The notes under the pieces are model-generated. The model saw nothing but the letters and a program-made list of their open reading frames with translations, did no database searches and had not been told where the DNA came from. Below, one piece after another: positions 17,211 to 25,329 of a DNA stretch of 64,000 nucleotides. A program made the position numbers and the translations under genes. How positions within the stretch are numbered: position 1 is the stretch's first letter; every line of letters begins with the position of its first letter. The DNA is from Hornefia butyriciproducens. Its GTDB lineage: Bacteria; Bacillota; Clostridia; Peptostreptococcales; Anaerovoracaceae. The DNA lies in assembly GCF_009695915.1 (NCBI RefSeq), contig NZ_VUMZ01000002.1, positions 1 to 64,000 on the forward strand, in the 5' to 3' direction.

Positions 17211-18137
17211 CTATTTATACCGGAGCTGATACGCGCCGGAGGAATTCCCTAGTCTGCTCACCTTGACGTTAACGCTGATTGTTCTCTTCTTACCCTTCGT
17301 GCTAAGGGTCAGAACATTGCCGTTGTAGCCATTGGCGGAACGATTCATATAGATGGTTCTCTTGTATTTGAAGAAGCCCTTTGCCTTTGCGGTGACGACA
17401 ACCTTCAGGGTCTCGTCGGTAGTTCCGTCGATGTAGATCTTGACCTTCCTGCTCTTCTTGGAGAACTTGTAATATTTGGAACCGCCGTTGGACAGAATAT
17501 ATCCCTTGCGCTTCTTGTTCTTCTTCAGTCTGGCGGCCTTCTTCTTGGATTTTCCGTATTTTCCGTCGAAGGAGGTGCTCTTGTATTGCACGGAATTGGC
17601 GTAGATTCCGTTTATGGATGTGCCGCCGCTGCTCACCTTCAGATAATAGGTGGCCTTCGCCTTGACGCCGAAGGTCACATACTTCATATATGAAGTCGCC
17701 GACTGAGCGGAAACATAGACGGAGTCGGACAGACCGCCCTTCCTGGAGTTACACAGCTGGATATTTCCGGAGGAATACTGTGAGACGGTGATGTATCCGC
17801 TGTGAGAGGGCTTAATCCGGAACCAGGTATCGCAATAATTGTAACTGCTCCCGTAGTTAATGCCGACCGCAGTGTTTTCCGGAAGGAATGAGGTGGATCC
17901 GCCGCCGACATTTTTTGCGGCAGCGGCGATTTTCGCGGAGCCTGCCCGGACTGCTCTGTCCTTCAGCGCCCCGGCGGCGGGGGTACCGGCCTTTGTGATA
18001 TCGGAAGGAGCTGCTTTCGTCACGCCGGCCCCGAAGCTGTCAGCACTCGCGGCGAACAGAGACTCGGCCCCCGCGAATGAAAATGACAAGGCGATGGCAA
18101 GAGCCAGAAGCAACATACTCACTTTTCTTTTCATCAT
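17211..18137 (-). CDS. Secreted hypothetical protein, Lys-rich
   Basis: 308 residues with a clear signal peptide (basic start MMKRK, hydrophobic LLLALAIALSFSF, Ala-X-Ala type cleavage near residue 30). The mature part is Ser/Gly/Tyr rich, and its middle (about 195-220) is strongly basic with KKK runs. The pattern of short beta segments (DTWFRIKPSHSGYITVSQ, TYYLKVSSG) resembles bacterial pre-peptidase C-terminal or similar beta-sandwich domains, but I cannot name a family. ATG at 18137 or 18134 follows GGGAGAAAG. It is likely exported and surface-associated. Confidence 0.7.
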   Translation of the reverse strand: MMKRKVSMLLLALAIALSFSFAGAESLFAASADSFGAGVTKAAPSDITKAGTPAAGALKDRAVRAGSAKIAAAAKNVGGGSTSFLPENTAVGINYGSSYNYCDTWFRIKPSHSGYITVSQYSSGNIQLCNSRKGGLSDSVYVSAQSATSYMKYVTFGVKAKATYYLKVSSGGTSINGIYANSVQYKSTSFDGKYGKSKKKAARLKKNKKRKGYILSNGGSKYYKFSKKSRKVKIYIDGTTDETLKVVVTAKAKGFFKYKRTIYMNRSANGYNGNVLTLSTKGKKRTISVNVKVSRLGNSSGAYQLRYK

Positions 18138-18569
18138 AATTTTCTTTCTCCCTTCATGGTTGATGAAGCCCTTTCTTCAGGGCTCCGGATTATAATACTT
18201 CACCTGAGGCTGTCCGGCTGATAAAATCTCAGTCTGACAACAGCATCGCAAAGTAAAATTGATGGTTCCGCCGGAGATAAATGTCTGTAAATCCGTTCAG
18301 CTCTCCGGCGCGTTCCGTTTAACATGAAATATTCTACACAAGGAATAATGCTGTTTGTAACCGCAACAAACATTATTTCACTCGATTTGGATATATCGGG
18401 GATCGGAAACGCCATGCGAGGAGAGGTCCGGAAACGGCGTGACCTTCAGCTCTGCTGAAGAGATCGTCGGACGGGGAAAGGCTGCGCGGGCGCAGGACGC
18501 GGGAGGTCAGAGGTTCTCATCGGAGAAGATTCATGGTAAAATAACAGATATAGCATGAGGAGGGAAATT
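18138..18569. other. Gene-free spacer with a dispersed 51-bp repeat
   Basis: No credible gene. The only clear structure is the 51-bp repeat at 18242-18292 whose second copy is at 33890-33940. A GAGGAGGGAAATT ribosome binding site ends the region. Confidence 0.5.
18242..18292. repeat. 51-bp dispersed repeat, copy 1
   Basis: 41 of 51 positions match 33890-33940, including the 16-base identity CAAAGTAAAATTGATG and TAAATGT-N-TGTAAAT. Both copies lie just upstream of minus-strand genes, so they may be shared promoter or regulatory sequence. Confidence 0.6.
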
Positions 18570-19490
18570 ATGGATAAACCAGTATTAGTGGTCATGGCCG
18601 CCGGGATGGGAAGCCGGTATGGGGGTCTCAAGCAGATCGACCCGGTAACAGAGCAGGGAGAAATTCTGCTGGATTTTTCTTTGTACGACGGAATGATGGC
18701 CGGCTTCGACCGGGTGATTTTTGTTATAAAGGAGGAGCATGAAGAGGCGTTCCGCGAGCTGCTGGACGGCCGCGCCGGGAAGTATATGAAGATAGAATAC
18801 GCGTATCAGCGGCTGGAAGACCTGCCGCCGGGGTACCGGGTGCCGGAGGGCAGAATGAAGCCGTGGGGGACGTGTCATGCGGTACTCAGCGCGCGGGATC
18901 GTATCGACGGGCCCTTCGCGGTGATTAACGCGGACGACTACTACGGGCCGGGGGCGTTTGCCTCTCTCTACGATTATCTTGAGAACGGCGGGGACAAAGA
19001 AAAATACGATTTTGCCATGGTCGGCTACCGGCTGGACAAAACGCTGACGGAAAACGGTTATGTCTCCCGGGGTGTCTGCCGGGTCAGCGACTCCGGATAT
19101 CTGCAGAGCGTCGTGGAGCACACGCGCATTCAGTGGCGGGGTTCGGACGTGGTATTCACTGAGGACGACGGGGCCACCTGGTCCGGGCTGGATCCGCAGG
19201 CTACTGTTTCCATGAATTTCTGGGGATTCACCAGGTCCATGCTGGATGAGATGCAGGCCGGATTCCCCGGATTCCTGGATCGCGCGCTGGCGGAAAATCC
19301 GCTGAAGGCGGAATATTTCCTGCCGTCGGTCGTCGAGGAACTGATCCGCCGGGAGAAAGCCACTGTGAAAGTGCTTCGCTCAGAGGACAAATGGTATGGC
19401 GTGACGTATAAGGAGGATAAGGAGTCCGTCATGGCGGCGCTTCAGTCCATGAAGGACAAGGGGCTGTACCCCGGAAGGCTCTGGAAATAG
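18570..19490 (+). CDS. Nucleotidyltransferase family protein (sugar-1-phosphate type)
   Basis: 306 residues. The N-terminal motif VMAAGMGSRYGGLKQIDPV is the nucleotide-binding signature of the NTP-transferase family, followed by the metal-binding INADDYYG and the later PWGTCHAVLSA. Such proteins activate sugar or phospho-alcohol phosphates with NTP. The substrate cannot be assigned. The ATG at 18570 follows GAGGAGGG. It is monocistronic here. Confidence 0.8.
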   Translation: MDKPVLVVMAAGMGSRYGGLKQIDPVTEQGEILLDFSLYDGMMAGFDRVIFVIKEEHEEAFRELLDGRAGKYMKIEYAYQRLEDLPPGYRVPEGRMKPWGTCHAVLSARDRIDGPFAVINADDYYGPGAFASLYDYLENGGDKEKYDFAMVGYRLDKTLTENGYVSRGVCRVSDSGYLQSVVEHTRIQWRGSDVVFTEDDGATWSGLDPQATVSMNFWGFTRSMLDEMQAGFPGFLDRALAENPLKAEYFLPSVVEELIRREKATVKVLRSEDKWYGVTYKEDKESVMAALQSMKDKGLYPGRLWK

Positions 19491-19631
19491 CGGCTTGCAG
19501 AACGGATCCGGATACGGTATGCGGCAGGCAGGAGAGCAAAGGTCTTCGCGTAGCCGCATAGATGCTTTTTCAGAAGCCGCGTGATGGTTTTTTTCGTATA
19601 CCGCATACCGCATTAAATTCAATTTTCTATA

Positions 19632-19660
19632 TTGACAATATCGAGTCTCGATGTTATGCT
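19632..19660 (+). promoter_or_regulatory. PadR promoter with operator in the spacer
   Basis: TTGACA (19632-19637) and TATGCT (19655-19660) flank a 17-base spacer that is exactly operator 1, ATATCGAGTCTCGATGT (19638-19654). A bound repressor here would block RNA polymerase directly. Confidence 0.7.
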
Positions 19661-19673
19661 GAAGGCAGAATTA

Positions 19674-19690
19674 ATATCGAGACTCGATAT
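19674..19690. promoter_or_regulatory. PadR operator 2 (perfect palindrome)
   Basis: ATATCGAGACTCGATAT is a perfect 17-bp palindrome. Operator 1 at 19638-19654 differs at two positions, and the centres are 36 bases apart. Both lie directly upstream of the PadR gene. Confidence 0.7.
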
Positions 19691-19733
19691 TTTAGTATTT
19701 TCAGGATGAAACGATGAAACGGAGATGGGAAGC

Positions 19734-20060
19734 GTGTCAAAAAAACCTCTGGAAATTCTGACTGAGACCATGTTCTATGTGCTGATGGCGTTTTACAGGC
19801 AGGAAATGTGCGGGACGGAGATCGCCCGTTATGTCAGGGAGCTGACGAAGGGTGAGGTCTCTATGGGGCCCGGCACCTTGTATACGATTCTGTCTCAGTT
19901 TCAGAGAGAAGATTTGATTGAAAAGACAGGTTCAGAAGGAAGAAAGATTACCTATGCGATAACAGAGCGGGGGCGGCAGATGTATCAGTCGGAGCTGCGC
20001 CGCCTGCGGCGCTGTCTGGCGGATGCAGAGGCTGCCGGAGCGGAAAGGGGAAAACTATGA
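19734..20060 (+). CDS. PadR family transcription regulator
   Basis: About 108 residues with the PadR winged-helix signature (LTETMFYVLMAF, MGPGTLYTILSQFQREDLIE, GRKITYAITERGR). The family includes autoregulated repressors sensing phenolics or drugs. I prefer the GTG at 19734 (GGAG 9 bases upstream) over an ATG at 19725 that sits directly against the site. It overlaps the DUF2812 gene by 4 bases; PadR-DUF2812 pairs are common in Firmicutes. Confidence 0.9.
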   Translation: MSKKPLEILTETMFYVLMAFYRQEMCGTEIARYVRELTKGEVSMGPGTLYTILSQFQREDLIEKTGSEGRKITYAITERGRQMYQSELRRLRRCLADAEAAGAERGKL

Positions 20061-21319
20061 GAAAGGACAGAAAATATGTTTTTGAAACGCTGATGTATCG
20101 CGATTTCGAACGAAGGGAAAGCTATTACACGGATATGGCTGCTGAGGGATGGTATTTGAAAAAATACGGATTATGTGTCACTGTCTTTGAACGTGGTGAA
20201 CCTGAGCCGGGGCGGCGGTACAGGCTCCTGCCGAAAAAGGGAACTCCGGATCCGGAGAAGCGGGAGCTTTTCCTGGCAGGCGGCTGGAAACAGGTGGAAG
20301 CAAGCGGGAGCTGGGACATCTATTATACTGACGACAGCTCGGCAGAGGAACTGTTCACAGACGGAATCAGCTATCGAAGCTATATGGCGGATTTTTCCGG
20401 AGGCGAACTGCTGTGGCTCATCATCTTTCTTGTGACCGGCATCTGGATGGTATATGGAAATCTGTCAGCGCTGCTGCTGTTTAAACCGGGTACCTGGATG
20501 ATGGCGGTAGATGAGGTTGGAATCTGCGTTCTGGCAGCGATGCCTGTCTTTCTGATCTGCTCTGGCGGTCTCTGGATAGACTATTTCATAACCAGTGCAG
20601 GTATTATCCGCCGCATTAAACACGGCACAGTGCGGCACGGCCTTTCCTGGAAGCGTAAAACCCGGATTGGAAGGATTGCTACGGTTCTGATTCTGGTCAG
20701 TCTGGCGGTGGTACTGGCAGGAAGCCTGTCCGGACGGGGTGACCTTTCCAGAGATGAACTTCAGAATTTTCATGCTGAACATCCTGTTCAGCTCGAGGAG
20801 ATTGATCCGTCAGCGAATCGTGTCATACAGCGATGCATCCGGACAAATGTATGGGAAGATCCCAATGCGTTCGAGGCGTCTGTGGACAGCAACGTATTGT
20901 TCCGGAATAAGATTACCGTCAGTTACACGGTGGGAGACGGAAAACCGCCGATGTATCATCCGGAGACCGGTATTACAGATTTCATTTATAATCAGATGGA
21001 TTATCAGGCACGGTATTATGAAGCCCGGAGCGAACGCATCGCAAGAATTTTCCTGGAGGGCGTGATCAGCGAGGATATCCGTTCAGCTGTCAGGAGCGGC
21101 GACCTGCCCTCCGACACGGACATGAACAAAATACAGCGTAATGTGCGGGGCGTGGATTATGCCGGGTACTACGGCAATGCAGACACCGCTCAGCATCTGT
21201 ACCTGCGCCGCGGACGATACATTGAAATCGCTTCATACAGCGGGATGGAAGACAGCAGGTATCTGCTCAGCCGGGATCTGGACAAGTTTGTAAAAAATCT
21301 GCAGCGTCGATTACTGTGA
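20057..21319 (+). CDS. DUF2812-domain membrane protein
   Basis: 420 residues. The N-terminal ~110 residues contain the DUF2812 pattern (ESYYTDMAAEGWYLKKYG, FLAGGWKQVEASGSWDIYY). Three membrane segments follow (about 120-145, 150-175 and 210-230) and then a long extracytoplasmic or cytoplasmic C-terminal domain unlike other members that I know. Function unknown. Translationally coupled to the PadR gene, so it is the likely PadR target. Confidence 0.75.
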   Translation: MRKDRKYVFETLMYRDFERRESYYTDMAAEGWYLKKYGLCVTVFERGEPEPGRRYRLLPKKGTPDPEKRELFLAGGWKQVEASGSWDIYYTDDSSAEELFTDGISYRSYMADFSGGELLWLIIFLVTGIWMVYGNLSALLLFKPGTWMMAVDEVGICVLAAMPVFLICSGGLWIDYFITSAGIIRRIKHGTVRHGLSWKRKTRIGRIATVLILVSLAVVLAGSLSGRGDLSRDELQNFHAEHPVQLEEIDPSANRVIQRCIRTNVWEDPNAFEASVDSNVLFRNKITVSYTVGDGKPPMYHPETGITDFIYNQMDYQARYYEARSERIARIFLEGVISEDIRSAVRSGDLPSDTDMNKIQRNVRGVDYAGYYGNADTAQHLYLRRGRYIEIASYSGMEDSRYLLSRDLDKFVKNLQRRLL

Positions 21320-21355
21320 ATCCCTTTTCGTCCCGGGTCTCAGAAAATATTTATC

Positions 21356-21384
21356 TTGATTTTTGCCGTGCAAATGTGTATAAT
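21356..21384 (+). promoter_or_regulatory. Promoter of rpsF-ssb-rpsR
   Basis: TTGATT (21356-21361), a 17-base spacer and TATAAT (21379-21384). Confidence 0.7.
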
Positions 21385-21389
21385 AATAA

Positions 21390-21463
21390 GGCGTATCCGC
21401 AGGGAACTGCGGGTGCATACAATCTCTGCACTGCGCGGGACGCAGTGCCATCAAGTCCACAGG
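21390..21463 (+). promoter_or_regulatory. rpsF leader hairpins, possible S6:S18 autoregulatory element
   Basis: Two perfect stems lie in the 5' leader: CCGCAG-GGAA-CTGCGG near 21397-21412, and GCACTGCG-5-CGCAGTGC near 21427-21450. Many bacteria have a conserved RNA structure in this leader that binds the S6:S18 complex. I cannot check the full consensus by eye. Confidence 0.45.
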
Positions 21464-21476
21464 GAGGTGAAATAAA

Positions 21477-21767
21477 ATGACAAACTATGAATTGATGTTC
21501 ATTATCAATCCGACTCTGGAAGAGGAGAAGAAGAACGCTGTCGTTGAGAAGGTCACAGAGATCATTACCAACGGAGGCGGCGAGGTTTCCAAAACAGATG
21601 TCTGGGGAATGAGAAAGCTGGCTTATCCGATCGAGAAGAAGGAAGAAGGCTACTACGTCGTTCTCGAGTTCCAGGCTGCTCCGGAACTGCCGAAGGAGCT
21701 GAACAGAAGGCTGAGAATTTCTGACGATGTAATGAGACATCTGGTCATCAACAAGGATGCCAAATAA
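21477..21767 (+). CDS. rpsF: Small ribosomal subunit protein bS6
   Basis: 96 residues, typical length, with the family motifs MTNYELMFIINPTLEEE, GGEVSKTDVWGMRKLAYPI and the C-terminal DVMRHLVI. It binds S18 and helps form the 30S platform. It is first in the rpsF-ssb-rpsR operon, with AGGGAGGTG upstream. Confidence 0.97.
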   Translation: MTNYELMFIINPTLEEEKKNAVVEKVTEIITNGGGEVSKTDVWGMRKLAYPIEKKEEGYYVVLEFQAAPELPKELNRRLRISDDVMRHLVINKDAK

Positions 21768-21799
21768 AGGATGCCAGAGAGTAGAATCGAGGTGCAGGA

Positions 21800-22243
21800 A
21801 TGAATAGTGTTCAACTGATCGGAAGACTGACCAGAGACCCGGAGGTGCGGTACACAGCGTCACAGATGGCTGTTGCGACCTTCACCATCGCGATCGACCG
21901 TCCGACGAGGGCCGGTGAGGAGAGGAAGGCTGACTTTCCCCGAATCACGGTTTTCGGAAGACAGGCGGAAACCTGTGAGAAGTATCTGACCAAGGGCCGC
22001 AAGGTTGCGATCGAGGGAAGGATCCAGACTGGAAGTTACCAGAACAAAAACGGAGAGACGGTCTACACGACGGATGTCGTTGCCAATCGGGTTGAATTCA
22101 TCGATTGGGGCGGAGACCGTCAGGACGGCGGTTATCAGAATTACGCAAGACCTCAGTCCGCTCCGGCGCCGCAGAGACAGCAGGAGCCGGATGCAGCGGT
22201 TCCTCCCGCCTTCGAGGCAATCGAAGACGACGTTCCATTCTAA
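21800..22243 (+). CDS. ssb: Single-stranded DNA-binding protein
   Basis: 147 residues. The N-terminal OB fold ([45 protein letters not shown]-like core) binds single-stranded DNA in replication and repair. A Gln/Pro-rich linker leads to the acidic tip EDDVPF, the partner-protein docking peptide. It lies between rpsF and rpsR. Confidence 0.96.
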   Translation: MNSVQLIGRLTRDPEVRYTASQMAVATFTIAIDRPTRAGEERKADFPRITVFGRQAETCEKYLTKGRKVAIEGRIQTGSYQNKNGETVYTTDVVANRVEFIDWGGDRQDGGYQNYARPQSAPAPQRQQEPDAAVPPAFEAIEDDVPF

Positions 22244-22262
22244 TGAAAGGAGATCACAGATA

Positions 22263-22496
22263 ATGGATAACAGAAGACATGGCGGACCGAGAAGAAGAAA
22301 GGTATGCCAGTTTTGTGCGGATAAATCAGAAGCAATCGATTACAAAGATGTAGAGAAGCTGAAGAAGTATGTTACCGAGAGAGGCAAGATCCTTCCGAAG
22401 CGGATCACCGGAACTTGCGCCAAGCATCAGAGAGAACTGACCACCGCAATCAAACGCGCAAGAATCGTCGCTTTGCTGCCATACGTCGCAGACTAA
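22263..22496 (+). CDS. rpsR: Small ribosomal subunit protein bS18
   Basis: 77 residues. Motifs [29 protein letters not shown] and [20 protein letters not shown] identify S18. It starts at the ATG at 22263 after AAAGGAGATCAC, and ends before a strong terminator. It retains two CXXC-like cysteine pairs (one near the N-terminus). Confidence 0.96.
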   Translation: MDNRRHGGPRRRKVCQFCADKSEAIDYKDVEKLKKYVTERGKILPKRITGTCAKHQRELTTAIKRARIVALLPYVAD

Positions 22497-22524
22497 GCAG
22501 ATCACACATATAAAGTCGCATATC

Positions 22525-22565
22525 AGGGAACCCCGGAAAATTCCGGGGTCCCTGTTATTTTTTTG
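22525..22565 (+). terminator. Terminator of rpsF-ssb-rpsR
   Basis: A stem of AGGGAACCCCGGAA with TTCCGGGGTCCCT is followed by GTTATTTTTTT. Confidence 0.9.
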
Positions 22566-22715
22566 CCTGCTGCGCGTCCGCCGGATTCATCGTATGTGTA
22601 CCACCGCTGCGGCCGCCGTAGGCATTGTATTTGGATTACCCGCGGCCGTCGGTTTCATCGTGCGGTATTGCGCCGGAAACGGCTGTGTGCCGCTGTGCTC
22701 CGTCGGCCGCCGCGT

Positions 22716-23279
22716 CTACTCGTCTTTTCCTGAAATGAGAACAGCGCCGGGACCCCGGTCGAAGAAAATACTTTTGGCGGAAATGGAGAGCGGTATGCCG
22801 TAGCATACGCGCACGTCGGACGGGAAGATGTCCATCTGGCTCACGGCCTTTCCGACGGAATACATGACACGGTTGTCCACACGGCTGTCAGCGGCAATAG
22901 AAACCGCCGAACCGATTGCGATACCCAGATCTGTTGTGGTCAGCGCGCAGTTGCCGCCCGCTTTCCGCAGCTCTGCGCAGTTTTCAAAACCGCACATCCC
23001 GCAGTGATCCAGCCCGTGCGGAACATCGCGGACGCCGACGAGCACAACGCATTTGCATCTCTCGAGGCACCCCGCGTCCCGGGTGATGAATTCCTCGTTA
23101 TATTCCTCTCCGAGCTTGCGCATTTTCCGGACGATGCGATCTTTGTCGCTGCCGGAGGCGATGGCGGCAACCACCTTATCCTGACCGCTGGCCTTCGGCG
23201 CAGTTTTGATTGCCGCAACCATTTTCTCTGCTGTGGCGAGAGCGAGCTCCGCTTCCATATCTTCTACATATCTAAGCAT
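22716..23279 (-). CDS. DUF2148 ferredoxin-like protein
   Basis: 187 residues. Conserved cysteines in LERCKCVVL and CGMCGFENCAELRKAGGNC match the DUF2148 family, thought to bind an iron-sulfur cluster. The remainder is alpha/beta with a helix-rich N-terminus and Ala/Gly-rich core (LGIAIGSAVSIAAD). It is found mainly in strict anaerobes, and its role is unknown. It is transcribed alone towards the S18 terminator. Confidence 0.8.
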   Translation of the reverse strand: MLRYVEDMEAELALATAEKMVAAIKTAPKASGQDKVVAAIASGSDKDRIVRKMRKLGEEYNEEFITRDAGCLERCKCVVLVGVRDVPHGLDHCGMCGFENCAELRKAGGNCALTTTDLGIAIGSAVSIAADSRVDNRVMYSVGKAVSQMDIFPSDVRVCYGIPLSISAKSIFFDRGPGAVLISGKDE

Positions 23280-23775
23280 ATTTTCCTCCTCCTGCCCGAC
23301 TTTTGTTAGCAGGCCTTCTATACTGTCTATTATAACGCAGGCGCAGAGGAATTTCCACCGGGGAGCACTGCATATTTATGAAAACGGGGGCTCTTGTTCC
23401 GGAAACAAAGGCTTTCTGGATGGGCTCCGGTGCGGCCATGCGCCGCAGAAGTCTGAAAAATCCAGTAATAGGAACGCTTCAGCCGGCAATCGAGATGACA
23501 GAATATTAACGATTTAATAATTATCCACGATAAAACGCTAAAACTTTAGCAGAACACAGTGATAAAGTATTTGCGGAAAACAGAGGAAAAAATTGGGAGA
23601 AAAGGCTGAATCCTCGTAAAAAACACAAATTATTCTCAAAAAAGTATAGCAGAGGGAAGGCAAAAAAGGTATAATAATCTCTATCGGAAAGAGAAGGATG
23701 TAAAGTTATATTTATTCGATTCTGTAACTAATTATTCGTAAAAGCAGAATCAGCATTCAATGAGGAGATTTTATT
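23280..23775. other. Upstream region of the hut operon
   Basis: No gene. TATAAT at 23670-23675 lacks a good -35, suggesting activator dependence. The palindrome GCTAAAACTTTAGC lies at 23537-23550. A TATAAT on the minus strand near 23327-23333 faces the DUF2148 gene. The last ~250 bases are AT-rich. Confidence 0.5.
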
Positions 23776-25317
23776 ATGGCAGTAGTAATCAACGGAAAGG
23801 ACCTTACAGTAGAAGAAGTAATCCGCGTTTGCCGCGGGATGGAGAAAGTCAGCATCTCTCCGGATGCAGAGAAGAGAGTGAACAAGGCGAGAGCCTACAT
23901 CGACAAAAAACTGGACGAAGGCGCGATCATTTACGGCCTGACGACAGGATTCGGCAAATTCGCGAACGTTTTCATCGATCGCGACGAGACGACCGCGCTG
24001 CAGCATAACCTGATCATCAGCCACACCTGCGGTTTGGGCGAGCCCTACGAACAGAAATACGTGAGAGCGGCGATGCTTCTCCGCTGCAATGCTTTGTCCC
24101 GGGGAAATTCCGGGATCCGGTTCTCCACGATTCAGACGATGGTGGACATGCTGAATGCGGGCATCCATCCTCAGATCCCCTGCAAGGGAAGCCTGGGAGC
24201 CTCCGGCGACCTGGCGCCGCTTTCCTTTATCGCACTGGGTCTCATCGGACTTGGGAACGTCGAATATAAAGGTCAGATCATGCCGGCGGCAGAGGCCATG
24301 GAGAAGGAAGGCATCCGGCCGGTGGAGCTGGCGGCCAAGGAAGGACTTGCGCTGAACAACGGAACACAGATGATGACCGCCGTCGGCGTGAATGTTTTGT
24401 GGGATGCAATGCACCTGATGAAGGTGGCCGACCTGGCGGCTGCAATGACCGCAGAAGCGCTTCACGGTATTACCAAGGCGTATGATCCTAAAGTTCACGA
24501 GCTTCGCGGACACAAAGGACAGATCGAGTCGGCGGAGAACCTGCGGACCCTGCTGAAGGGAAGCAAGAACGCCATGAGAGTGCAGAATACCAAGGTGCAG
24601 GATCCGTATACGCTCCGGTGCGTTCCGCAGATCCACGGCGCCAGCAGAGACGCCATCGAATATGTGTACGAGGCGGTGTCCAGAGAAATCAACGCAGTGA
24701 CCGACAATCCCATCGTGTTCCCGGATGACGATGATGTTATTTCCGGCGGCAACTTCCACGGACAGCCGATGGCACTGGCCTTCGACTTCCTGAAAATCGC
24801 CATATCTGAGCTGGCGGACGTTTCCGAACGCCGGGCGGAGCGGATGATCAACCCGGCGCTTTCAGAGGGACTGCCCGGATTCCTGACGCTGCATGCGGGC
24901 GTCTGCTCCGGCTTCATGATCGCTCAGTATGCGGCGGCATCTATGGTTTCAGAGAACAAAATCTATGACCATCCGGCCTGCGTGGACTCCATTCCGTCCT
25001 CCGGCAATCAGGAGGATCACGTTTCCATGGGAACGACATCGGCGAGAACGGCGGCGATGGTTCTGGACAATGCGGAGAAGGTGCTGGGAATCGAGATTGC
25101 CACGGCGGCTCAGGCGATCTGGCTGCGAGAGAAGATCGGAGAGAGTAAGATTTCCAACCTGGCACCGGCGACGAAGGCTGCTTATGAATATATCAGAACA
25201 AAGTCAGAACCCATCGATCAGGATGTGATCATGCACGACGAGCTGGTGAAATTTGATGAAATGATTAAAGACAACAGCCTGCTGGAGGCTGTGGAAAAAG
25301 AGGTTACACTGAAATAG
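23776..25317 (+). CDS. hutH: Histidine ammonia-lyase
   Basis: 513 residues, full length. It deaminates histidine to urocanate. The autocatalytic MIO cofactor triad Ala-Ser-Gly is at residues 142-144 in GSLGASGDLAPLS. Other marks are YGLTTGFGKF (catalytic Tyr), QVHN-like ALNNGTQ, and the SSGNQEDHVSMG region. First gene of hutH-hutU-hutI-fchA-ftcD, preceded by GAGGAGATTTT. Confidence 0.97.
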   Translation: MAVVINGKDLTVEEVIRVCRGMEKVSISPDAEKRVNKARAYIDKKLDEGAIIYGLTTGFGKFANVFIDRDETTALQHNLIISHTCGLGEPYEQKYVRAAMLLRCNALSRGNSGIRFSTIQTMVDMLNAGIHPQIPCKGSLGASGDLAPLSFIALGLIGLGNVEYKGQIMPAAEAMEKEGIRPVELAAKEGLALNNGTQMMTAVGVNVLWDAMHLMKVADLAAAMTAEALHGITKAYDPKVHELRGHKGQIESAENLRTLLKGSKNAMRVQNTKVQDPYTLRCVPQIHGASRDAIEYVYEAVSREINAVTDNPIVFPDDDDVISGGNFHGQPMALAFDFLKIAISELADVSERRAERMINPALSEGLPGFLTLHAGVCSGFMIAQYAAASMVSENKIYDHPACVDSIPSSGNQEDHVSMGTTSARTAAMVLDNAEKVLGIEIATAAQAIWLREKIGESKISNLAPATKAAYEYIRTKSEPIDQDVIMHDELVKFDEMIKDNSLLEAVEKEVTLK

Positions 25318-25329
25318 GAGGCGACGTAT

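Noticed and set aside
22566-22715. 69-residue plus-strand frame after rpsR
   Set aside because: Starts within a GC-rich stretch, lacks a ribosome site and runs antiparallel into the DUF2148 gene.
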